NCBI GenBank assembly: GCA_000711775.1
Contig: ARYC01000140.1
Span: 124,001 to 188,000, forward strand
Origin: Oxytricha trifallax
Taxonomy: Eukaryota; Ciliophora; Spirotrichea; Sporadotrichida; Oxytrichidae
Length of the DNA stretch: 64,000 bases
Direction of reading: 5' to 3'
The translations under genes were made by a program, and so were the position numbers. The notes beneath the pieces were generated by a model. The model was not told the origin of the DNA. It made no database searches and was given only the letters and a program-made list of their open reading frames with translations. This document shows positions 45,401 to 58,700 of the stretch, in pieces; the first letter of the stretch is position 1; each line of letters opens with the position of its first letter.

Positions 45401-48400
45401 TTTTAATTTTAACTATCAACCAACTTACAGACTATTTTTATTGATATAATTTATCAATCAATTAGTCAATATCTCTCTTCAGATTCAAAAATCTGACATA
45501 ATTTATCTGATATTTTTTTGGTTTCTGTATCTAAACAATTATATTGTCCTTTCTGTTCTCATAGTAATTCCAAATATTGTATTTCATTGTTATTGTTATT
45601 GAAATTAAAATTAATTTATTATGTTCTTTCCGTTCCTATATAATGTGAGACAGTATCTTCTTGAACTACTTAAGTGATGTTTAAATATCCTCTTAATTTT
45701 ACTGAGCCATAAAAATTTTTAATTTTATAATTTAATTAAAATTTATTAATTTCAACATAAATGAAAAAAAAGTGCAGGAAACTTCCCCCAAAATTAATTA
45801 CATGATACCAATATAAAGAAGGAAAACTGGCCAATATAATTTCTCTATAGTATCAAAGAAAATCTCAAAACTTATTTTTCTTTTTAATATTTAAATAAAG
45901 TTTGTCTTTGTGATTCGTAATGATTAGATATTTTAATATTATAGGTGATTAAAAATTAACAATAAATATGTCTTGCTTAAATGATTAAAGAGCAAGGAAA
46001 TGTTAACAATAATACATTCAAAAATTTTACATGCATTTATTTTTAACAGACCTAATTAAGCGATTTTAAGGGCTTATCAAATCATTTCATCATCAATTAT
46101 TTTTGAATGGGAAATTTTAGTATTTAAGATGTTAGGTAACTTTAAGTAAAACCTTTAAATATTTGCATGAATTTTCTGCATCAAATAAACAATAGCCAAA
46201 TATGAGGCTATGGAAATCAACATTTTTTTCTTCATAAAAAAGTATTCAGTTTACTACCTAGAAAAAATTGAGCGTGATGAACAAAGAAAGATCTCACTCA
46301 AAATTTTCCTGCATTTCGTTTCCAAATTTTTGAGTAATTATCTCGGTAATGCCGTACAATCATTTTTGAGCAGACATTATGTACAAAGAAGTTGAAAAAG
46401 AAAAGAAAGATTGAATGATGTTCAAAAAGGCTTCAGATATTCCTATAATCTCTGTATTTAGGGAAAGATTAGATTGTTGGTTTAAATAAGAATTAGATTG
46501 AGCTATAATTCATTTGGAATTATTTTCAACCTAAACTTGATTAGACATTGCTAATATAAATTGCTCCTCCAACTACTGACTAACTTTAAGAAATTGATGA
46601 GTTTTGTATTAAGTATCTATAAGAGCTACTTGAAACAACTTTGTTTGAATCTTCTTCTGAGAGATATACAGCACCTCCTATTTAACTTGATACATTTTTG
46701 ATTATAGTGTTTTTAATAAGTAATGCTTTGCAATTTACACATTTCAAAGCACCTCCCGAGTTAAGTTTGGCAAGATATTGTAAGTCTCTAATTGTTACGT
46801 TAATTATTTCAACGTTTGCAAGCTATACAGAGATTGAGGATTTTCCAATTTAATTTTAAATTGAAGTATCGTACAACTGAAATTTGTTTTTTGTGTTAGT
46901 CACATATATATCATCTCCTTCATTATTTGCGAAGTTGTTGTAAAATTTAGTGTTGTTCACTATGTTATTAAAAACAATATTTATTTGAAAGCTATAAATT
47001 ATGATCTATTTAAAGTAATTAGAATGATTAGTGATATTTTAAGTATCACTATGGAAAGTAGATTAAATCCTGATGAGTATATAGCACCTCCTTCTAAATT
47101 AGCATAATTATTCGTGAAATAAGATGCCCCTATCTATACAGAACTATCTCCATATATGTATACAGCTCCTCCCTGGGAAGATAGCCCGTTTTTAAAAGTA
47201 GAGCTTTGAATTATTAAATTAACATCAAAGATCACAAAAATATATGTCCCTATAATCTAAGAGGTCGAAAGGTCCGCTATCTTGAATGACTATTACTTAA
47301 TTAATTTTCCAAACTAAAAAATAGGATTAAAAATTTATTTTCATATTTAAATTCAAGCTTTTTAATTAAATTATTCTAATAATCAAATTGGCAGTTTAAG
47401 ATGGTTAAATTAGTAAAGCCTAAGAATATGTTCTTAGTTCTGCTTTTAGCATAATTATTGATAAATTTAGAATTTTATATGATTGCTTGAGAGTACATTA
47501 AAGATATAGTATTTTTTTCGGCAATATTTTCTGAAAAAGTGCAGTTTATTATCTGCACTTAATCAGTTCTGCTGCTACTCAAAATTTCAAGAACTGAATT
47601 ATCTCCTTCTGACTCATTTTCTAAAAATCTTGAATTCAAGAGAATCATTTAAGAATTTGTTTAAGCTAGAAAAAATTGAAAATTAATTGAAAGATATTTA
47701 GAAGAAAAAACTTAAATAAGCTGTTAGGACACCGCCTTGATAAGATGCTTTATTATATTAGAATTTGGAATTATTAATTTTAATTAAAGAGCTTTCTGTG
47801 ACTAGGAATACTCCACCAGTTTCTGCTGAGTTATTTGTAAATGTGCTCCCTGTGATAGTAATTTAAGACCCTTATGATTAAATTACACCTCCTGAAAAGC
47901 CCTTATTGCCAATCAATTAATATAAAAAATAAAGAAATAATTAAATTATATAGTAAATTATTAAGGAATAAAGACTGATTAAGAGTCATTAAAGATTGAT
48001 TATCTTATTGTTATTAGACCACCATCATTCACAATATATATATATATAACTAATTAATTAAAATATTATTGGCACACTTTTAATATTTTTATTACTTTTT
48101 AGATTGCTACTTTAGCAATTTCTGAACTGGTTTTTAATAGATTATACAAATTACGCTTTGAAAATATACATGGTTGAATTTGTAAAAATAGTTGAAAAAT
48201 TAGCAATAAGTTTTATCTAAAATTAATTTCAAGTTTTTCATAGATTATTTTTTTAAAAAATAGTTTTTATTACTATAATTGGTTAAAATAGAGAAAAGGA
48301 TCATTGAATTTTTCTATAATTTCTCATTTAATTATTAAAATTCCAAATATCTTACGAAATTTATTAAATCTCTATTCGTAATTTATTCATCATATAACTC

Positions 48401-51400
48401 TTCCCCTTTAAAACATTAGATTACAGAACTTTATATGTATAGTTTCAAATTTTATGTCTCGGAATTGATAAAACTTCCATGTTTCGATTGCATGTATAAA
48501 ATATTTGAGTTTGTGATGCTGATAGAATCAGCATCCTGCACATTGATAAAGCCTCCTTGGATATATGCTTTTGAGTAGGAAATATTAATGTTTGAAATTT
48601 ATAGAACTAAATCCTGTGAAGATGAATAGAGAAAACCTCCATAATTGGCTGTGTTGTATTCTATCTTTGAGTGTTAACCAAGTATTGTCAAATTTTAAGA
48701 CTTTACTAAGAGACTAGTCCTCACTACACTATTGTTGAATGTTAATTGAAAAACAGTCATATGTTTCAATTAATGGTTTAAAATATTCTATGTTCGTTGA
48801 ATTTAATTTATTTATTTTAATCACACTTATAATGCAATAATAGCTCCTCCTTGATTTTAAACAATGTTATTTGTGATCATACAGTTTTCAATGATACCTT
48901 CTTAATTTGTATTAAAATATATTATCTATTTTTACTTATAAATTAATATGTATAAATAAACCTGTGAAGTAGTTGTCTATTTAAAATACCCCACTCTATT
49001 CAGCCTTATTGTTATATATTTACGATTTGTACAAATTAAATATAGAATTTTGCATAAAAAAGACTCCTCCTGTTACTGCATAGTTATTTCTATAAATTGA
49101 ATTAGAATCATAAAATTTAGAGTTTATTGCTGAGACTATAGCTCCTTAAAAGTAATTTGTACAATTCTCAAATAAACTGTTTGAAATACTTATGCCTTAA
49201 TATTTATATATATATATATACCTTTAGAATTTTCTGTATTTATTATACAAGTAGAATATTAAGAAAAAAATATTAATTAAATAAATAAAAATCAATTTAT
49301 TTACAATGCCTTAAACAGAATTCATTATGTAAAATAGAGATTATTAATTAGAATAAGAATATTCATTTTAATTGCATTACACATGGAGGTTTTTATTATA
49401 AGAAAAAATAAATGAAAGGGAAGTTTCCTGCTCTTTTTAAATAAAATTAATCTTATAACAACTATCAACCAACTTCCGGACTAATCATATTGTTATAATT
49501 AAAACATCTTTATTAAACAATTAGTCAATATCTCAATTAGCATGGATTCTAAGCACTATCAACTAGATTTACATTCGATTCCAACAACTCTGCAGATTCC
49601 TTACTCTTAACCATTATATTGTCCTCTCTGTAATCATTGTTATTCCATATATTGTATCCAATTGTTATTAAAATTTTGATTCAAATTATCTTGTTCTTTC
49701 CATGCCTATTTAACGTTAGACTATATATTCTTGAACTACATCAATGATGAGCAATGTACTGCCTATATTTTATGGGTCATAAAATATTAAATTTTTAAAT
49801 TGATGTCAAATTTAGTAAATTTTACATTTTTTTAAAAAAGTGCAGGAAACTTTCCTCCCCAAATAAATATATCAAAATCTTAAAAATTTTACCCCATCAA
49901 TTTATTGAGATTAAAAGAATGGTGTTATAGATAAGATTTATAAATCGATATACATATTTAGTCTTTATAATGAAAGAATAATTTAAATTTTATATTTTAT
50001 TTTTAGATAATCGGTAAATAATTTGGATCTAGTAATAATATTAATTATAGCATTTGCATCTTCTGAATAAATAATTGTTCCTTTTTCTTAAACTTCAATA
50101 TTTTAGACTGTATTTTTAAATATATTATTCACTGAGCTATCTATTTAAATAAAGAGAAATTTAAAAAAGTGATAAAATTTTAATATACCCTAATATCACT
50201 TTTTAAATCTTCATATTAAATAATTATCTGAAGTTCCGAAGTGAATTTTTCCACTATGAGTAAGAGAGTATACAAGGCCTCCATATTAAGCAGTAAAATT
50301 ACTAAAACTATTGTTTATGAAAATTACATCAAAATTTTAAATTAAATATTTGTAAAAAAAATAAAATATTTATTTAATTACTTGAGATAATTATTAAATT
50401 CATATTCCTAATATTTAATTATTTAAATACAATTGATTATAACTTAAATTAAGTGTTAAAATGGAGAAAAACACTTTTATTATATAAAAATAATTGTATC
50501 TTAATATTTGATTCATAAAATTATCTACTTTGAAAAAGATTCTCTCCAAAGTTTCATTTCAATATATTTATTTTTATATAATTTATTCTATCTGTATCGA
50601 TTTTTAATTAAGTAATTTTATAAAATAATTTTGTAAATAAATAAGTAAATCACTTAAGCTAAAACTAAATTATTAATTTTTATATTGTAGAAATAAATTA
50701 TAATTGGTGGGAAAATTATTTAAAAATAATCATATAATAAATCAAATTAATTGCATTTAACTTTGTTAAATCCTAGAAAATATCATAATTGTTCAAAAGT
50801 CAATTCAAAATTAGAAGTTTTTAATTATAAGTGGTGGTGTTTTAAAGTATCGTAGGAGAGAGATAAATCTACTTCAATTATGAATGATATATTTTATTTA
50901 TTAAAATATCAAAATAAAATACTATTTATCTCTCCCCTAAGATGCTATAAAACACCACTACTTATTTTAAAATTACTCATAATTTCTAGACTTTAAAAAG
51001 TTAACTGCAATTAATTTGATTTATTATTTAATTATTTTTTTAATTTCCCCACATATTTATATATATATATATATACTACTACTACAATTAAAATATTAAT
51101 TTTTATAGTTTTAGCTTACGTGATTATATTTTTAACTAGCACCAATTAACATAGAAATCACTTAAAATTTTGAAATAAAAAGAATTTGCATGCAGATATG
51201 TTTCCTTAATGTATTGTTCATAAACTAATCATGGAGAAACTTTTGTTTAATCTTCAGATATTATTAAAAATAGTAAAATATCATATATAAAAAATTATAC
51301 TTTAGTTTTAACTTTAGTACAGAATCGTGAAAGTACGAAGATCAAGAAGTCAATAAGATATATGTAAGATGTCCTTGAGAAGAAGCAAAGAGGAGGTTGA

Positions 51401-54400
51401 GTCAAAGCCAGGGTTATGGTCCCCCAAGAGTTCACTGAGTGTTGGTGTGCAGCTCACAAACACAGGTGTTGAAGTGCCAAGTTTTACCATTCTCCCAAGT
51501 ATTGCGAACAAATTATCAACAAGCATGACATCTACAAGACCAGCAGTAACTTGAGTTTAGCGATGCCGGCGAGGGACACGGCGATCATGCTTCTTCCGCT
51601 CCAGAAGCCCCGAAGTGCCGAGTTGTCAGTCTGTTCTCTTTCGTTGAATTTCTTCACTGATTCTAAAGTTGCGAGTGGCCCTTTTTAAATTACATTTGTA
51701 ATATAAAAGTTAAAACTGATGTATATTTATATATTAAGTCCAGAGATCTTAATTTCTAGATTATAATTTCACTTTCCTTAAGCGAATTCATCATCATCAT
51801 ATCATATATAAATACAATACTTATTTTATTAATTAAGATATGACATTTATAAATCACACTTAAATTTTATTTTAAATTGTAATTATCAAAGTGCAATTAG
51901 AATTTTCTTAGGTTTTTATAAAAAGTTAATATTACTTATTTGTGGATTAATTCAATAAAAATAATTTTATATTTTTAAGATTTTTCAACCTATTAAATTA
52001 TTTTAATTTATTTTTACTTTATTAATCAAACTCTATGACTACATCGATATAAACAAACCCTCCTAGACTATTCGATATTAAATTGTGAAATTTAGAGTTT
52101 TGAACAATCATTACTGCATATGGTTCATTTATTTTATATATTAATTATTTTAAATTCAAGTGCCAAAAAATTGGCAACAGAGACTAGACCACCTCTATTT
52201 TCACTAGAAATGTAAATATTCTCTGCTGTAACATTTTAAATAAATATGTATGTTGTGGAATAGTCTACATTTAATAAAATTAAATTAATCTTTTATATAG
52301 ATTAAAGTTTTTTTTTTCAAATTAAAGTATATATATATATATATATTGGAAAATTTTATTAATGCTTGTAAATATTTAATCGTATTACAAATTGTTAAAT
52401 GAGTAATAATAATTGAAAATTTAACTCTTAAATATATTATTTAGAATTAAAACATTTTTAATTAATATTTTTTTCATTAATTTAATGAAATTATTTTATA
52501 AATTCAATATTTTTAACTTGAAAATATAATAAATACTTTAATAAATTTAAAAAATAGTAAAATTTAAATTATATAAATTCTAAATATTTTATAAAATTTC
52601 AAATAATTACTGAATATTATTTAAATAATAAGTTGTTTTAATTAGCGAGACAGGCTCTTTAGCAAGTTATTTCATTGTATGTATTATTGGCAAGAGTAAC
52701 AAATGTTCATATAAATTCCTCCAAAAAAAATAAAATAAAAAAATTAAAGTTATTATTTAATACAAACTATTTATATCCTTTTTCTCGCTTTGTGATAAAC
52801 TTCTTCTCCTTGAATTTGATCTTCTTTAATATTTCTTATTTTATATAAACTAATTTAGAATTAATGAAATAAAGAAAAAGAAATGTTTATTTATCTATTA
52901 TTTGGAAAAATATCATTAAATACTCATTCTAAATCAAAATTCATGTTTATCTGATATTTTAATTTCAAATAGATGGAATTAAAATTAGTAGAATTAATAG
53001 CCCGAATATTCTAAGACAATTAGTCTATTTAAATTAGGAGCTAAAATAATAGAAATGAAACTAAATTTTAGAATAAAGAATAAGATATGTTAATAAATCT
53101 AAACAAATGATATCTTACTCTTTCGATAAAAAGCAAAAATTTAAATTGGAATAAAGTCCTCATATTTTTAAATAATTATAAAATAATCCAAAAATTATTT
53201 TAAAATGTTTGCCTAAAAAATGATCTTATTCTTATTTCAAAATAATGAAGTTTCAATCAAATAAATTTTCCCTTTAATTTATAAAAATTCTATTGATTGT
53301 TGCACTAGCATAGTAAATTCCTTCAGTAACTCCAGTAAGATTTTTATAGTTTGAATTAAAATCCGTGAATTAATAAACTACTTAGATACTATTCTCAAAC
53401 AAAAATGCAATAAATATATTAAAATATAAAAAAATTTCTGTAAATACAGTAAAATAAGTAGTTTTAGTAAAGATTCATTCAATATCTCAATTATGCAATA
53501 AAAACGATTGCTTGAGAAGGCTGTCCACAATTGGTTACAGTTTAATTTTTTGATTCAACAGCATAAGCAGAATCTATGTAATATTATTATTTTAATCATT
53601 AGATATTAATGTAATGCTCTCATAGCATTAATAAATATAATATTGAAAATGTTTTTATTAAAATTATATAAAATGCTATTCCTCTTCCTAATATTAAACT
53701 TATGAATAAAGTTTGAAAATATTTGAGTACGGTTTGAGATTAGTTTTTAATATAAAAGTATAAATACATTCAATTGTGTTCTATCAATGTTGTTTTTACA
53801 AAAATAAAATATATTATAACAATCGAAAGATTTAGAATAATACAAAAAATTAAGATACTTAAAAATTGGCTTAATTAATTTAAATTTGAATAATTTATAA
53901 TTTATTTGTAATACAAAGGCGATCTTATATTTTTGGATGAGCAATCATGACGGTTATCTTAAATAAAAATTATAGCAGAGTTACAAACTGTAGATTGCTG
54001 GTAAAAATAGAAAAATAAATTGGGAGAGTATATTAAATTTTACTTAATATTATTAATAGCAATGATAACCCGAAAACCACTTAATGATATTTATATGTGT
54101 TTTGATTGACGAGGTAAATATTGGTGCTTAGGGTTTGATGGTGTTCAGAAGCATCACTTTCACTCTAATAATGAAATAATGATATATTTCTTTCTGATTT
54201 ACATTTTTTTCAAATGTACTAATTTTTTTCATATTTGTATCATAAAGCATTTTTAAATTCGATTCAATTCTTTCATTTCATTTAGATTGCGTTATTTATT
54301 AAGATATTTTTGGTCATTACAAAAAGAGTTTGATAACTTAAGTAAAGTTAAAATAAGAAATATGCATAAAATGAGTTTTTTAGGTGTTTGGTAGATTTTA

Positions 54401-55450
54401 TTTTTTCATTTTTTAGTTTAAGAATTGTTATAAATAGAGATCAATCTTAAAATTTTGTATTTCTAATGTCACTAAAGATTTTTACACCGATTAAATATGG
54501 GCATCTTATAGTTGGTCAACATAATAAAGATACGTGGAGAAACTTTGAAACAAATTTAAGAGATAGATATCCATTTTAACCTCCAATTTGGTTTAAAACT
54601 TAATTAGTACCATTTACTAAAAAATTTTAACTATATTAGTACTAAAAATTAAAAAAATGGAGTCCCTTAGAAATATAAGATAATGTTTTCATAAAATTTA
54701 GTTGTTATAATTATGTAAGCAAAGCAAATAATAAACGTACTACCATCATATTTTTCATAGTTGAACAATTTCTACAAAACATTTATATAAATGCAATGAT
54801 GATAAAAAACAAAAAAATTAAAATCTCAACCATGAAATTAATTAATTACATTGAATTTAACAACAAAAATGAAAATAATAAAAAAGAAACCCTAATCCCC
54901 AATGTTACCCTCATCAATAAAATCACATATAAAACTCATTAAGGGGTTTTGGGGTTTTGAATATCGAATTAAACTTGCTTCTCCTTTAAAATGATCCTTA
55001 AGTATTTGCATTCTGAAAATAAATGTAATTATATTTCTAATCAAATTATAATTTTTATAGTAATCATAAAATGAAAAAAGTATAATTAAATAAATAAATT
55101 ATTTAGCTGTAAAATTAACCAATTTTTATATAGTAATAAGATTTTTCTATTTGTAGAATTTTTTATCTTAAAAAAATCAATAGAGAATAAATATTTAAAT
55201 ATAAATAGTTTAACATAATTTAGAATCCATTGACAAATTAAATTAAATTAAATTTTAGCCATTATTTTATTTTATCTTTTTGTATATATATGATAATTAA
55301 AAATAATAGATTTATTTAAAAATTTCCAGATAATATTAGCAATAAAATAAAAATTTTAAAATTATCAATTGCTTTAATTTTAATAAATCCTAGAAATATA
55401 AGATTTAAAATTCTAATAATTAAATGTTTTTTAGTAAATCATTGAGTATT

Positions 55451-55483
<33 letters not shown>

Positions 55484-55670
55484 TGTTGCCAGTTGATGTC
55501 AAATTTCCCATATTAATAAATTATGAAGCATAAGAATGTATTACACCGCCTTTTGTGTTTGCAACCACATTTTCAAAAGTTGAATCATATATATCAAGTT
55601 AAAACTAGTTTAAGGTATCTTATTTACACCTGATACTTGTTTTGTTTTTTATTGTCAAAAAAAAATATTT

Positions 55671-55711
<41 letters not shown>

Positions 55712-58700
55712 GAAGCATGTGTTTCTTATTATAAATCTGCCTTAAAAAATTAAAACATAAAAAAAAGAAGGAAAATATTAATAATTTTAAAAAAAGTTAA
55801 AACTAAATATTTTATTTTTCTAGCTTAAATAATTAACAAAATCGACCTATTTCGCAAAATATAAGAAACTTTATTTTATTTAATAAATTATTATTCATCA
55901 ATATCTTATAAGAAATACTTCTAAACTTATTTATGCAAGTTAATTTATTGGAATAAATATAAAATAATTATAAATAAATTTAATTCATTTTAATCAGATA
56001 TACTCCTCTAATTTTCATAGAAAAAAAGGAAGCCACCTGATCCTCCTAAGCTAGAGCAATTTATAGCAGTAATATACCGTAATAAAAAATTATAGCCTTT
56101 ATAACAAGTTTCTACTTCAAAAACTTCAAAAGTAACATATATTGCTCCACCATTGAACACTGACTAAGGTAAAAACATTAATTATTTTAATATAAATAAT
56201 GTCTAAAAATTGATTATATTTTTCTCAATTTTTATATAATAAGATAAAATTTTTAAAATAAAAAATGTCAATAAATTAGCTACCTTAACTAAGAATTAAT
56301 AAAAGTTGTTTTATTTATTAAGATGTTGCCTTCTCGGGAATCAAAAATTCCTATAGCCCCCCCATCAAAATAACTTAAATTTATTTATTATTTTGCAAAT
56401 TAATTTGATCTGAAATTAAATTAATATTATAACTTGTCAAATTGGCGTAATAATTGTCATGAATGGTTATGTTATTGTTAAATTGTAAATTAAAATACCT
56501 ACATAGATTTAATTGCTCATTTTCATGGTAATTAAGAAAATTTCTTTTCTTCTATTTTTTAGTTTAACTTCGAACATAGTAATTTTAAGGGGGGGGGAAA
56601 TTATAGATGAAAAAGAATCTTTAAATCTTGCTGTATTTTATTATTCATTAATGAGTAAAACAAGTTCGCAACTAGTTTGCTCTTTATTTTCTTTTAAGTA
56701 TCATTAAAAAAATAAAAAAGTAATAATCTTCTTTTAAAATTAAGAAATATAATGACTACTTTTATCAATGTTGATAAGTAGAATTAGATATAATAGAACA
56801 AAAGCTCTAATAAATAAATGAATAAATTATGACAAATGCTAACAGTTGAAATTTTATAATTTATTAGAAATAAAACTATAATGCAGCAAAAACATGAATA
56901 AATGAAAATGCAATTCATTAATTATATTTTTAGATTTAATTTATATGCTAATATGACATTGAATGCAATATAATGTAGATGATCTTACAGCTGCGATATT
57001 TTCATAGTGGGAAAAACTATCCTAGAAGTTCTAAACTTAAGTAAGATGAAAAACAGAAGAATTATGTCCAAAATATAGTCCTTTGAATCATAACTCAAAT
57101 TTTATTTTAAATATAGGTAATTTATAGACAATTTAATTTTAAGTACCTATTTATGACTTTGTATGTAAGAATAAATATGATGAAATTGATAAAATATAAA
57201 ACAATATTTTGAATATTAATTAAATTTTGAGATTACCATGAAAAAAATAATTTAATAATCTTAATAATCAATTAAAAAATGTTATGCTAAGTAGACAAAC
57301 ACTCTCCCATAATGTATACTTTAAATAATTTACTCTAATAGAATTCGATGACCTGAGCAAAATTTTCTTAAAAACTAGTCGTAAGAGAAATTTATTTTTC
57401 GAGATAACCAACTTTCTAAGTAAAAGAAATATTTAAAAAATAATTTTTAAAAAAAGAGAGAATTTTGGATATTGACTTCAATTACTCACCAATTATGTTA
57501 ATTACTCACCAGTGTTTATATAAGGTAAAATTGTGTATAGCACAATTAAATTTAAAATTGAAGTTTCAAACATTGTTTTAGGGGTGCTACCCATTTAAGA
57601 GTTCCATGGGTGTAGACCTCTAGTTTTATACCAAATCAAAATATTTAAGAGCAGGGATCAAGTGGGTTGCAAGGCTATTGCTCCCTACCTTTCTCCTTAT
57701 ATGTCCTTTACGTGTTTAAAGAGGATATTAAAGTCTATAAGTTTCCTTTTCAAGAGAATTTATTTTTCTTTTTTTCCAAATTTAGAATAAAAGTTCGTAC
57801 TTTATCAGGTTCTTAGTTGTATGAGTACCAAATCGCTTTTTGTTTATTTGGATCGTTTTTAGTTCATATAGATGGACAGCTTATTTTATAGGTTGTAAAG
57901 GAAAAGATTAAAGCATGAGATAGTTGTTATGCAATAATTTGCTTGAGTTGTTTCTTTATTTTAGGTCTTGATATTGATAAGAGGTGCTGAGTTATTTGAT
58001 TAACCTTATTTAGTTCCAGAGAAGTTGTTTATTTTGCTGATTCTTATTTTAAAATTATGACATCTTTAAGATGTGTAAGCTTCGTTTAACTACAGAGTCT
58101 AGTATATAATCAAATGTGTTGAAGTAATATTTGTTGCCATCATCGACTATATTGAGTAGGAAAAAGATGTATAACTTAATTAAAAAGATTTTAATTTGAT
58201 GCTCTGGTCATAATATCAGTTCGTCTGTAAGGTACCGGTCTGTGAAGTTTCTTCTTGTAAAGTCTACAGACCTTCACAAGGTGCGTTAAAACCCACTTGA
58301 TCCCTGCTCTTAAATATTTTGATTTGGTATAAAACTAGTGGTCAACACCCATGGAACTCTTAAATGGGTAGCACCCCTAAAACAATGCTTGAAATTTCAA
58401 TATCAAATCTAATTGTGCTGCTATGCACAATTTTACTATATATAAACAATGGTGAGTAATTTACGTCATCGGTGAGTAATTGACGTCAATACCCAGAAAT
58501 TCTTTTAAAATAAAATTCAAATATATCAAATATTTCAATATTCTGATATTATATTCATCAATTTATCAAATCTTTTATCATATTTTATATATTCCAGTCT
58601 CCAATTAAGCTCTGCAATTAATTACTCTATATTTATTATAGTAAATTATCCTATATTTCTTCTATATTTACTGGTTAAACTCCAACTATTTTATATTTTT

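Larger units (their letters stand above)
44860..50330 (-). repeat. Beta-helix repeat blocks, proximal group
   Basis: GG[AVFL]-type repeat units in minus-strand coding blocks near 44880, 44990, 46560, 46670, 46750, 47090, 47160, 47730, 47810, 47885, 48550, 48635, 48845, 49070 and 50280, seen on the + strand as GCTCCTCC, GCACCTCC or ACACCGCC. Blocks are 60-300 bp, separated by AT-rich sequence. Confidence 0.65.
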
